Assembly: GCA_051747965.1 (NCBI GenBank)
Contig: JBNJGS010000092.1
Span: forward strand, 1-7,122
Source: JAQIBY01 sp051747965
GTDB taxonomy: Bacteria; Bacteroidota; Bacteroidia; Bacteroidales; ML635J-15
Length of the DNA: 7,122 nucleotides
Direction: 5' to 3'
Below, in pieces: positions 1 to 6,600 of the stretch (position 1 is the first letter of the stretch; each line of letters opens with the position of its first letter). The notes beneath the pieces were generated by a model. It was given only the letters and a program-made list of their open reading frames with translations, made no database searches and was not told the DNA's origin. A program made the translations under genes and the position numbers.

Positions 1-183
1 TTGGGGCTTTCGCGTGAGGGCGGCGACGGAAAGCCTGCTGAAACAGCGGCTTATGGTGCCTGAGCTGTGGCAGAGTGGAGCCTGGCGGAACTCCTGCCAC
101 AGCATTTCAGGCACAAGCCGGTGTATAGCAGCTTGCAGACAAAGACCGACCCCCGGCCCATTTTGCCGGGGGACACGCCCTGA
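1..183. other. GC-rich block of stacked inverted repeats, identity unknown
   Basis: I do not recognise this element. It is much richer in GC than what follows: 113 of bases 1-180 are G or C, against 25 of 60 in 181-240 and 19 of 60 in 241-300. It holds several perfect or near-perfect stems. GGCTTTC (5-11) pairs with GAAAGCC (29-35). AAGCC plus GCTG (31-40, one bulged T) pairs with CAGCGGCTT (44-52). GTGCCTGA (56-63) and CTGTGGCAG (65-73) pair with TCAGGCAC (107-114) and CTGCCACAG (94-102). CCCCCGGC (150-157) pairs with GCCGGGGG (165-172). The first two stems share bases 31-35, so they exclude each other. Short open frames exist on both strands (2-187 plus; 183 to the edge, minus), but palindromic GC-rich DNA gives such frames by chance and neither looks like a protein. 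It could be a structured RNA, the end of a mobile element, or a dispersed repeat. The window edge may cut it. Confidence 0.5.
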
Positions 184-263
184 TTAAATCTCCCTCAAAA
201 ACCATCCAAAACCTGCAAATATCCGGTGAAGGGATTTCCGGGATAATAAAAATATCCCCCTGC

Positions 264-296
264 TTTTTCCCGCAATCAAAAAATGTATTACTTTTA
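264..296 (+). promoter_or_regulatory. weak candidate promoter for the 325-1330 gene pair
   Basis: TACTTTTA at 289-296 matches seven of eight positions of the Bacteroidota -7 box TAnnTTTG, and the gene starts 28 bases downstream. The -33 position holds only a T run (264-268) and no TTG. A small inverted repeat, GGGATA (240-245) with TATCCC (253-258), lies just upstream; it could be an operator or the end of a leftward or upstream transcript. The promoter call rests on one degenerate box. Confidence 0.25.
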
Positions 297-324
297 AGCA
301 GTATTTAAAAAACAGCAATGAGTT

Positions 325-606
325 ATGGCAAGTGTAAGAGACATTAAGAAAGATATCAACTACCTCACCTACGAGGTGCTTTCCGATTGCATGATTTACA
401 AACATGTGAATGAAGGTGATTCAAAAAAAACCGATGAAATCATGAAAAATATGATTGAAAAGCGGGAAGATCTCATCAAACGGGTGAATGAAGCCAAAAA
501 ACTTGGAGACAAAAAGAAAACCAGGGAGGCATTCAACAGTATTGTTGAGGAGGCTATGAAAGCCGCTGACGAGTCGTTTACTGAATTGAGCAAACTGGCA
601 AAGTAA
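325..606 (+). CDS. small helical protein of unknown function
   Basis: This gene encodes a 93-residue protein with no signal peptide or membrane segment, so it is probably cytoplasmic. The sequence is rich in Lys, Glu and Asp and reads as mostly alpha-helical, with an N-terminal part beginning MASVRDIKKDINYLTYEV and a charged middle stretch (about residues 33-65) typical of a helical bundle or coiled coil. It has one Cys (residue 22) and no recognisable catalytic motif. It resembles small conserved hypothetical proteins of Bacteroidota, but I cannot name a family. The ATG at 325 is preferred; an ATG at 318 is in another frame. The gene ends with TAA only 7 bases before the start of the metallopeptidase, so the two are probably co-transcribed and perhaps translationally coupled. 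That would fit a shared function, which the sequence does not reveal. The coding call is strong and the function is unknown. Confidence 0.85.
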   Translation: MASVRDIKKDINYLTYEVLSDCMIYKHVNEGDSKKTDEIMKNMIEKREDLIKRVNEAKKLGDKKKTREAFNSIVEEAMKAADESFTELSKLAK

Positions 607-613
607 TTTTGGT

Positions 614-1330
614 TTGAAGGAAGTTGATATACCGGAAATAGGCAGGGTGCAGCTTGATAAAAACGGCCGCGCCAAACGCAATTTCAATATTCGTTTTAAA
701 CATGACGGGCTGATATATGTAAGCATCCCGCCGGGACACTCTTATCAGGAGGCGCAGGATGTATTGCTGGGGATGAAGGACAAAATCCTGAAACAGCAAG
801 CCAAATTAAAAGAGAAGCCGCAACAAAAAATCATAGAATTAGGCAGCATCATCGAAACCCATCATCACCGCATTGAAATCAAAAGGCAAAATGATAAGCG
901 TGTGGCTGCACAAGGTGGCAGTGCTTATGTGGAGTTGATTGTACCTGAAGAGTATGATATTTCTGCCGACAATACTCAGAAAGGAATCCGGCTGTTTGTC
1001 GAAGGCATTTTGCGGGAGGAAGCAAGAGATGTTTTGCCGGAGCGGGTGTGGAAGTTTGCTGATCAGCATCATCTTAAGCCTGCATCCGTTGGTATCACCA
1101 ACGCCAAAACCCGCTGGGGCTCCTGTTCATCCAAAAACAGACTGAACTTTAGCGTTTACCTCATGATGTTGCCCGATGAACTGATTGACTACATTGTGCT
1201 GCATGAACTGGCCCATACGGTACACAAAAATCACGGTCCGCATTTTTACGCCCTGCTGGACAAATTGTGCGACGGTGGCCATGATGAACTCAACCGCCGG
1301 TTAAAAAAACATCGCCTGGGAGTGTTTTGA
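614..1330 (+). CDS. YgjP-type (DUF45) zinc metallopeptidase
   Basis: This is a 238-residue protein of the YgjP/DUF45 metallopeptidase-like family, related to SprT and WLM domains; the substrates of most members are unknown. The C-terminal part carries the family signature in order: RWGSCS at residues 167-172, then HELAH at 197-201 (two zinc-binding His and the catalytic Glu198), then a third His six residues on (His207, in KNHGPHF). All expected metal ligands are present, so the enzyme looks active. The N-terminal third (about 1-60) has the beta-rich lead-in usual in this family. There is no signal peptide, so it is cytoplasmic. The start is TTG at 614: the frame is closed by a stop at 587-589, no ATG lies before the conserved region, and TTG sits 7 bases after the upstream stop. 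No Shine-Dalgarno sequence is visible, which is usual in Bacteroidota and fits coupling to the upstream gene. The family is secure; the biological role is not. Confidence 0.9.
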   Translation: MKEVDIPEIGRVQLDKNGRAKRNFNIRFKHDGLIYVSIPPGHSYQEAQDVLLGMKDKILKQQAKLKEKPQQKIIELGSIIETHHHRIEIKRQNDKRVAAQGGSAYVELIVPEEYDISADNTQKGIRLFVEGILREEARDVLPERVWKFADQHHLKPASVGITNAKTRWGSCSSKNRLNFSVYLMMLPDELIDYIVLHELAHTVHKNHGPHFYALLDKLCDGGHDELNRRLKKHRLGVF

Positions 1331-1450
1331 TTCGTCGCATTTTGTTTGCGGAATTTGTCATTTTATAAAGCAATGAGACACAATCCGTGCATTGATCAGA
1401 CAATTCTGCAGGCATGCATTAAATTTCTGCTCAATAACATGATGATTAAA

Positions 1451-1481
1451 TTGGAAATATACTTAAGGGGGGGTATATTGC
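1451..1481 (+). promoter_or_regulatory. putative promoter with G7 tract in the spacer
   Basis: TTG at 1451-1453 is followed by exactly 20 bases and then TATATTGC at 1474-1481, a partial match (six of eight) to the Bacteroidota -7 box. The 20-base spacing equals that of the rpsT promoter in this window. Seven G in a row (1467-1473) fill the end of the spacer and touch the -7 box. The predicted transcript would have an untranslated leader of roughly 35-40 bases before the ATG at 1523. The rest of the 192-base gap (1331-1450) shows nothing I can call. Confidence 0.5.
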
Positions 1482-1522
1482 GCCTATCAATCAACTATAA
1501 ACAGACAGAAAAATAAACCAGC

Positions 1523-2245
1523 ATGAAAAAAGCACTCACAATCTTATTTATCCTGATTGCCATTCAGAGCATGGCTCAGAAGCAGGAAATCGGTATTCGG
1601 TCCGGATTACATTACGATGTTCACACTTTTACTGGAGACAATGATATGTTCCGACAATGGTTGGATGGTTTAAAACCTTCTGCCGGGATACATTACACCC
1701 AAACCAATGAAAAAGGACTTTTTTGGGAAACAGGCCTGGCTTATCGCAGTGTTACATTGAATCCTAACTTATATACCCCATACAAATTTACATTATTGTT
1801 ACGTATGGAAACAATTTACAGCATCATTAGTATACCTGTGCATATCGGTTATTCATTTGATATTTCCGAAAAAGTAAATGCAAAAATAAGCATGGGAGCT
1901 GATGTGGGATACAATATTGGTAATGAGATTACAACCATAGGTAATTCATTTACTGCTTTGGATAACACTACATATATTTACTCAATTGGTACCCATAATA
2001 AAATTGAAAAACAAATGAATTTATATCTTTCCAACAGCATTGAGTTAAGGTATAAAACAAAATGCGGTCTTCGACCCGGAATCTTTTGCACGTACCAGGC
2101 TGGATTGTTTAATGCATGGGAAACAAACTCTGCTTACATAAAAACAATAAACTTAAGGACAGGAGAAGACTCGTATTATGATACAACAATATCAAGTCGA
2201 GGTTCGGCCCTGCTGTTTGGTATTGATGTATCGTGGATGTTTTAA
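1523..2245 (+). CDS. secreted, probable outer-membrane beta-barrel protein (copy 1)
   Basis: This encodes a 240-residue exported protein. Residues 1-18 form a clear signal peptide: a KK pair, a hydrophobic core of Leu and Ile, and SMA before Gln19. The mature part alternates short amphipathic strands and turns rich in Tyr, Phe, Ser and Thr, and the chain ends in SWMF. An aromatic C-terminal residue is typical of outer-membrane barrels recognised by the BAM complex. I assign it to the broad group of small Bacteroidota beta-barrel proteins (OMP_b-brl type) by pattern only, and no ligand can be named. Conserved spots shared with the next gene are GLFWETGLAY (65-74), GLFNAWE (194-200) and SRGS (225-228). 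The start ATG follows an A-rich leader. The gene is AT-rich compared with its neighbour: 17 of 60 bases are G or C in 1741-1800 and 16 of 60 in 1921-1980. A candidate promoter with a poly-G spacer lies upstream. Confidence 0.8.
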   Translation: MKKALTILFILIAIQSMAQKQEIGIRSGLHYDVHTFTGDNDMFRQWLDGLKPSAGIHYTQTNEKGLFWETGLAYRSVTLNPNLYTPYKFTLLLRMETIYSIISIPVHIGYSFDISEKVNAKISMGADVGYNIGNEITTIGNSFTALDNTTYIYSIGTHNKIEKQMNLYLSNSIELRYKTKCGLRPGIFCTYQAGLFNAWETNSAYIKTINLRTGEDSYYDTTISSRGSALLFGIDVSWMF

Positions 2246-2311
2246 CTATTTTTTCAAGATGACAACAAATTAAGAATGTAAGACGTGGCTTGTAACTAAA
2301 AAAGCAAAACT

Positions 2312-3031
2312 ATAAAAAAACTACTATCCTTTCTATTTATCCTGATTTCCTTTCAAAGCATGGCTCAGAAGCAGGAAATCGGTATTCGCTCAGGCGTACC
2401 AACTTACGTGCATACCTTATCCGAAGGAACGGATGCTTTAACACTGATGCCCACGTGGGAAGCCCCGGTCTTTAATGTGTATTTTCGGGATGGTATCAGG
2501 GATCACCTGTTTTATGAAGCCGGCCTTGCCTGGTACCGTCCGGCATTAACAACCGGCGCTGAAATACTGTTTTTTGATGAAACGGTAACCCAACGGTTTT
2601 CGAATTTGCTGTTTCAGGCAATCTCACTCAGTGGTGCCATAGGCAGTGAGTTCAAAATGGTTTCAAACCTCTACCTTGATTTGCAAACAGGCTTATCTGT
2701 GGATTACTATTTTGACCCGGTTCCTGCACAATCCGGTGGCGGATACGTAGGAGACACCCATGTTACGTTTAACATAGATGAGGATGCACTAAAAACTGAC
2801 ATAAACATGCACATACAAAACCGGTTAAGCTTGTGCTGGAAAACCGGTTTCAATCTGAATTTCACCCTTTCTGCAGCCTGGTTTACAGGTTTGTTTGATA
2901 CCTGGGAAAGCAGCAAAACATTTGAGCTGCATGGCAGTGAAAACAGCGTAGAATATTATGAACCGGACGTTTACTCACGTGGCTCATACTGGCTGGTTGA
3001 TGCCGGCCTGGCCTGGCGGTTTGGGAAATAA
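2312..3031 (+). CDS. secreted, probable outer-membrane beta-barrel protein (copy 2), ATA at the expected start
   Basis: This is a paralogue of the preceding gene. The first ordinary start is ATG 2360, but that lies inside the signal peptide. Reading upstream in frame from 2360 gives an intact signal sequence (IKKLLSFLFILISFQSMAQ) that begins with ATA at 2312. It aligns codon for codon with copy 1, where the same position is ATG, and the full lengths then agree (239 and 240 residues). An in-frame TAA at 2297 blocks any earlier start, and no ATG, GTG or TTG lies between it and 2360. The gene may therefore use AUA, be expressed without export from 2360, be a newly broken gene, or carry a base-call error. 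The rest of the frame is intact, with GLFDTWE and SRGS shared with copy 1. The C-terminus is WRFGK, not a terminal aromatic. GC is higher than in copy 1 (31 of 60 bases in 2521-2580). No separate promoter is evident, so transcription probably comes from copy 1. Confidence 0.75.
   Translation: MKKLLSFLFILISFQSMAQKQEIGIRSGVPTYVHTLSEGTDALTLMPTWEAPVFNVYFRDGIRDHLFYEAGLAWYRPALTTGAEILFFDETVTQRFSNLLFQAISLSGAIGSEFKMVSNLYLDLQTGLSVDYYFDPVPAQSGGGYVGDTHVTFNIDEDALKTDINMHIQNRLSLCWKTGFNLNFTLSAAWFTGLFDTWESSKTFELHGSENSVEYYEPDVYSRGSYWLVDAGLAWRFGK
2357..2388 (+). repeat. 32-base direct repeat at the 5' ends of the paralogue pair
   Basis: Bases 2357-2388 are identical to 1568-1599. The block covers the end of the signal peptide and the first mature residues (SMAQKQEIGIR in both proteins), including the synonymous third positions. 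Twelve further bases upstream, encoding the signal core, are also shared (1547-1558 and 2336-2347, FILI). Beyond the block the two genes diverge strongly. This fits tandem duplication with recent gene conversion at the 5' end, or replacement of the downstream part. Confidence 0.85.
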
Positions 3032-3057
3032 GGTCTTTTCTGTTTTTCCAATGTGAG

Positions 3058-3072
3058 TTGGCAGGCAGCCAA
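3058..3072 (+). terminator. weak hairpin after the paralogue pair
   Basis: TTGGC (3058-3062) and GCCAA (3068-3072) form a perfect 5-base-pair stem with a 5-base loop, 27 bases after the stop of copy 2 and before the rpsT promoter. No T run follows directly, so termination here is only a possibility. Confidence 0.2.
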
Positions 3073-3093
3073 ATGAAAAATTTTTGGAAATTA

Positions 3094-3124
3094 TTGCACT
3101 GATAAATAAAAAGTTCTATATTTG
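3094..3124 (+). promoter_or_regulatory. rpsT promoter, Bacteroidota type
   Basis: TTG at 3094-3096, a 20-base spacer and TATATTTG at 3117-3124 match the Bacteroidota primary-sigma consensus (-33 TTG, -7 TAnnTTTG) perfectly. Transcription should start a few bases downstream, near 3128-3131, giving an A-rich leader of about 35 bases before the rpsT ATG. No Shine-Dalgarno sequence is seen in that leader. Confidence 0.85.
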
Positions 3125-3163
3125 CAGTCCGAAAATTGGACGTTAATAAAAGAGAATAAAGAA

Positions 3164-3415
3164 ATGGCAAATCACAAATCAGCAATCAAACGCATACGGC
3201 GCAACGAAGCCAGAAGAGTACAGAACAAATATTACGGTCGTACCACACGTAATGCAGTACGTCAACTGAAAGCCAGCACAGACAAAAAAGAAGCTGAAGA
3301 AATGCTTCCCAAAGTCAGTGGCATGATTGACAAACTGGCCAAGAAAAACATCATACATGACAACAAAGCGGCACGCCTGAAATCACAGGTTATGCGCCAC
3401 GTTTCCTCACTGTAG
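3164..3415 (+). CDS. rpsT: 30S ribosomal protein S20
   Basis: Ribosomal protein S20 is a three-helix primary binding protein of 16S rRNA in the 30S subunit. The 83-residue product begins MANHKSAIKRIRRNEARR, the hallmark S20 N-terminus, and carries the conserved C-terminal segment NIIHDNKAARLKS (62-74). Length is normal for the family (about 83-90 residues). It is strongly basic, as expected for an rRNA-binding protein. The start is ATG 3164; the same frame is open further upstream to an ATG at 3122, but that would overlap the -7 box and add 14 residues unlike any S20. The gene stands alone, with its own consensus promoter and a hairpin-T7 terminator, so it is a single-gene unit. S20 represses its own translation in E. 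coli; nothing in this leader shows whether that occurs here. Confidence 0.97.
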   Translation: MANHKSAIKRIRRNEARRVQNKYYGRTTRNAVRQLKASTDKKEAEEMLPKVSGMIDKLAKKNIIHDNKAARLKSQVMRHVSSL

Positions 3416-3443
3416 AAAAAATTGTAACATACAATCATATTTC

Positions 3444-3473
3444 AGCATCTGCTTAGCGGCGGGTGCTTTTTTT
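3444..3473 (+). terminator. rho-independent terminator of rpsT
   Basis: AGCATC (3444-3449) pairs with GGTGCT (3462-3467), with one G-T pair, and a run of seven T (3467-3473) follows at once. It lies 28 bases after the rpsT stop and separates rpsT from mfd. The 12-base loop is rather large but may fold further. Confidence 0.7.
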
Positions 3474-3474
3474 G

Positions 3475-3598
3475 TTGGTGGCTTCGGCTTCGTTTCGACT
3501 TCGCTCATTTCGGCAGGCTCACCACATCGCAATACATCGCAACGCAAGCGCTCAGCCACCTGTATCTTAGCAGGTGATTGGGGAGAGTCGAAATCATA
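3475..3598. repeat. intergenic palindromic repeat, copy upstream of mfd
   Basis: This non-coding stretch holds two hairpins. TGGTGGC (3476-3482) pairs with GCtCACCA (3517-3524, one bulge). CACCTG (3557-3562) pairs perfectly with CAGGTG (3571-3576) around an 8-base loop. It shares words with the element after mfd: CCACCT, then AGGTGATTG (3572-3580 and 7097-7105), and ACTTCGCTCA (3498-3507), whose exact reverse complement is at 7104-7113. Two copies with shared arms and different loops suggest a dispersed REP-like family. I see no reading frame or transposase in it. Together with the rpsT terminator and mfd promoter it accounts for the 255-base gap 3416-3670. Confidence 0.55.
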
Positions 3599-3656
3599 CT
3601 ATCATATATTGTCTTTTACACTGTTTTTGTTCAGCCGCACATTTCATTCAAATGAT

Positions 3657-3664
3657 TATCTTTG
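3657..3664 (+). promoter_or_regulatory. mfd -7 box
   Basis: TATCTTTG matches TAnnTTTG exactly and is followed by CAG, as is the rpsT box. No TTG lies at the right distance: the nearest is at 3627-3629, 27 bases upstream. The box ends only 6 bases before the mfd ATG, so a transcript made from it would have almost no leader. Expression of mfd may instead come from an unseen promoter. Confidence 0.5.
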
Positions 3665-3670
3665 CAGCGC

Positions 3671-6600
3671 ATGTCAGAAGAATTTAATTTAGCGTATCAG
3701 GCACATCCTGCCTGTGAACGCATTTTGGAACATGGCGAAAAACGAGAGGGAAATCTGTATCTGCAAGGATTGAACGGATCTTCTCTTTCCCTGCTTTTTC
3801 ATGCCGTGTATCAAAGTAAAAAGCGCCACCATCTGATCATCCTGCCCGATAAAGAAGCAGCAGCTTACATGTACAACGACCTGCAGAAACTCACCGGCAA
3901 GGATGAATACATACAGTTTTACCCGTCGGCATACAAACGTTCGGTAGAATACAACCAGGTGGACAATACCAACATCCTGCTTAAAACAGAGGTGCTCAAC
4001 CGCATTGGTGCAACGCGCAAACCCTACGTGCTGGTCACCCATCCGGAAGCACTGATTGAAGCTGTGGTACCGCGAAAATCCCTCAAGGATAATACACTCT
4101 TCATCAATACCGGAGATGAGCTTTCCGTGGAATTCATGACAGAAGTGCTGGAATCCTATGAATTTACACAGGGAGAATTTGTTTATGAGCCCGGTGATTT
4201 TGCCATTAGAGGCGGCATTGTTGATGTGTTCAGTTTTTCCAATGAACAGCCATTCAGAATTGAATTTTTTGGGGATGAAGTGGAAAGCATCCGTAGTTTT
4301 GACCCGGAAACCCAGGTGTCAACGAAAAAGCTCAAGAAAATAAGCATCGTGCCCAACATCCATGAACGACTGGAAAACGAGAAAAAGGTACCTTTTCTGC
4401 GTTTCCTCAGCGATGCTGCCACCGTGTGGATAGAAGATTCCGATTACATTTCCGGGCGCCTGGATGAAATCTACCTGAAAGCCACAGAGCGGTATCAAAA
4501 CAGGGACAAGCCGGAAATCGGGGAAGCACCCATACTCAATCCGGAAGAAAATCTCACCCATCCCGATACCATACGTCAATACATCAACACATACCCGCAG
4601 ATTTTCAGCGGACAAAAGCCGGCCAAAGAAGAATTTCAGACGATACAATTGCGTACAGCTCCGCAACCGGCATTTCAGAAAAATTTTGATTTGCTGATCA
4701 GCGAAATCAGGGAAAAACAGGCAGAGAACTATTCTTGTTTTATGCTATCGGATAATGAAAAGCAAATTCAGCGCATACGGGATATTTTTACCGATAAAGG
4801 CGTTGATGTCGGTTTTGATTCTGTGTTTTATGCCTTGCACCGTGGATTCATTGATCATGACCTGAAAATCTGTGTTTTCACCGATCATCAGATATTTGAG
4901 CGGTATCATAAATATCAGCTCAAAGGCAGCTTTGCCCGTAAGGATTCCATCACCCTGAAAGAACTTAACAGCCTGAATCCCGGAGATTTTGTGGTACATG
5001 TGGACAATGGTGTGGGGAAATTTGCCGGTCTGCAAAAAATTGTCAACCAGGGTAAGCAGCAGGAAGTTATCCGCATAGACTATGGCGAAGGTGACACCCT
5101 CTTTGTCAATATTCATTCCCTGCACCGGATATCAAAATACCGCGACAAGGACAATGAAGCGCCGAAAATTCACCGCCTGGGTTCCGGCCACTGGCAGCGA
5201 ATCAAAAACAAAGCCAAGAAAAAGGTCAAAGACATTGCCCGTGACCTGATTCTTCTCTATGCCAAAAGGCAGGAATCCGATGGTTATGCTTTTTCTGCCG
5301 ATAACTACATGCAGCGTGAACTGGAATCTTCCTTTATTTATGAAGATACTCCTGATCAGTATGAAGCTACCCGCCTTGTAAAAAAAGACATGGAAGATGC
5401 TAAGCCCATGGACCGTCTGGTATGCGGAGACGTGGGCTTTGGCAAAACAGAAGTTGCCATACGTGCTGCCTTCAAGGCCGTCAACGACAGCAAACAGGTA
5501 GCAGTACTTGTCCCTACAACAATTCTGGCATTCCAGCACTACAACACCTTTCGGGAGCGTCTGGAAAATATGCCGGTTACGGTGGATTACATCAGTCGTC
5601 TGAAAACGGCCGGAGAAATCAAAAAAAGCCTGAAGGCCACCGGCGAAGGCAAAGTGGATATATTGATCGGCACCCACCGCATTGTTGGCAAGGATGTGAA
5701 TTTTAAGGATCTGGGCCTGCTCGTCATTGATGAGGAACAGAAATTTGGTGTGTCGGTAAAGGAAAAGCTCAAACGTCTCAAGTTGAATGTTGATACTCTC
5801 ACGCTAACTGCTACGCCCATACCGCGTACCATGCAATTTTCCCTCATGGGAGCACGGGATTTGTCAGTGATAAACACCCCGCCGCCAAACCGGCATCCCA
5901 TCATCACAGAATTGCATACCTTCAATCACGATATCATACGTGAAGGCATTATGTATGAGTTTCAGCGCAACGGTCAGGTGTTTTTCATTCACAACCGGGT
6001 GCAAAACATACGCGAGGTGGAAGCCATGTTAGAACGTGTTGTTCCTGAAGTAAAAATCGGGGTGGCGCACGGGCAGATGGAAGGGAAAAAGCTGGAAAGT
6101 GTCATGCTCTCATTTATGCGGGGAGATTTTGATGTACTGATTGCCACCTCAATCATAGAAAACGGACTGGATATTTCCAACGCCAACACCATTATCATCA
6201 ACAATGCCAATAATTTTGGTCTGAGTGATTTGCACCAGTTAAGGGGCCGTGTGGGCAGGTCCAATAAAAAGGCTTTTTGCTACCTTCTGGCACCGCCGGT
6301 CAGCCACATGACAAGTGATGCACGCCGTCGTCTGAAAGCCATAGAAAACTTTACTGAACTGGGCAGTGGTTTCAACATTGCCCTGCAGGATCTAGATATC
6401 CGTGGTGCAGGAGATATTCTGGGTGGAGAGCAATCCGGATTTATCAGCGATATGGGCTATGAAACCTACCAGAAAATCCTGAAAGAAGCAGTGCAGGAGC
6501 TGAAAGAGGATGAATTCAAAAGCATGTTTGCCTCGGGTGAAAATGCAGAAGCCCTGCCCCGCGATCACAAATACGTGAATGATTGTCAGATAGAAACCGA

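Noticed and set aside
56..114. Integron attC-like hairpin
   Set aside because: The long imperfect stem resembles an attC site in shape, but the ends lack the RYYYAAC/GTTRRRY core sites and no integrase or cassette array is visible.
2..187. Tail of a protein-coding gene entering from the left (61 open codons, plus strand) or a minus-strand gene from 183 to the edge
   Set aside because: Both frames run through the palindromic GC-rich block, and their translations are rich in Arg, Cys, Ser and Pro with no motif; open frames here are expected by composition. A gene cut by the edge cannot be fully excluded.
1355..1380. Hairpin terminator after the metallopeptidase
   Set aside because: Only TGTC/GACA plus a bulged ATT/AAT can pair, and there is no T run after it.
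3122..3163. Longer rpsT start at ATG 3122
   Set aside because: It overlaps the consensus -7 box, and the added 14 residues do not resemble S20, which begins MANHKSAIKR.
3481..3580. CRISPR-like repeats between rpsT and mfd
   Set aside because: Repeated words such as TTCGGCTTCG and ACATCGCAA are short, irregularly spaced and lack uniform repeats and spacers; palindromic repeat structure explains them better.
3662..3670. TTG start for mfd, three residues longer
   Set aside because: The codon lies within the TATCTTTG -7 box, and ATG 3671 gives a normal Mfd N-terminus.
5132..5677. 181-residue minus-strand open frame inside mfd (and similar ones at 6392-6907 and 4745-5125)
   Set aside because: They lie antisense to an intact, motif-complete mfd, have no promoter box or recognisable domain, and are shadows of its codon use.
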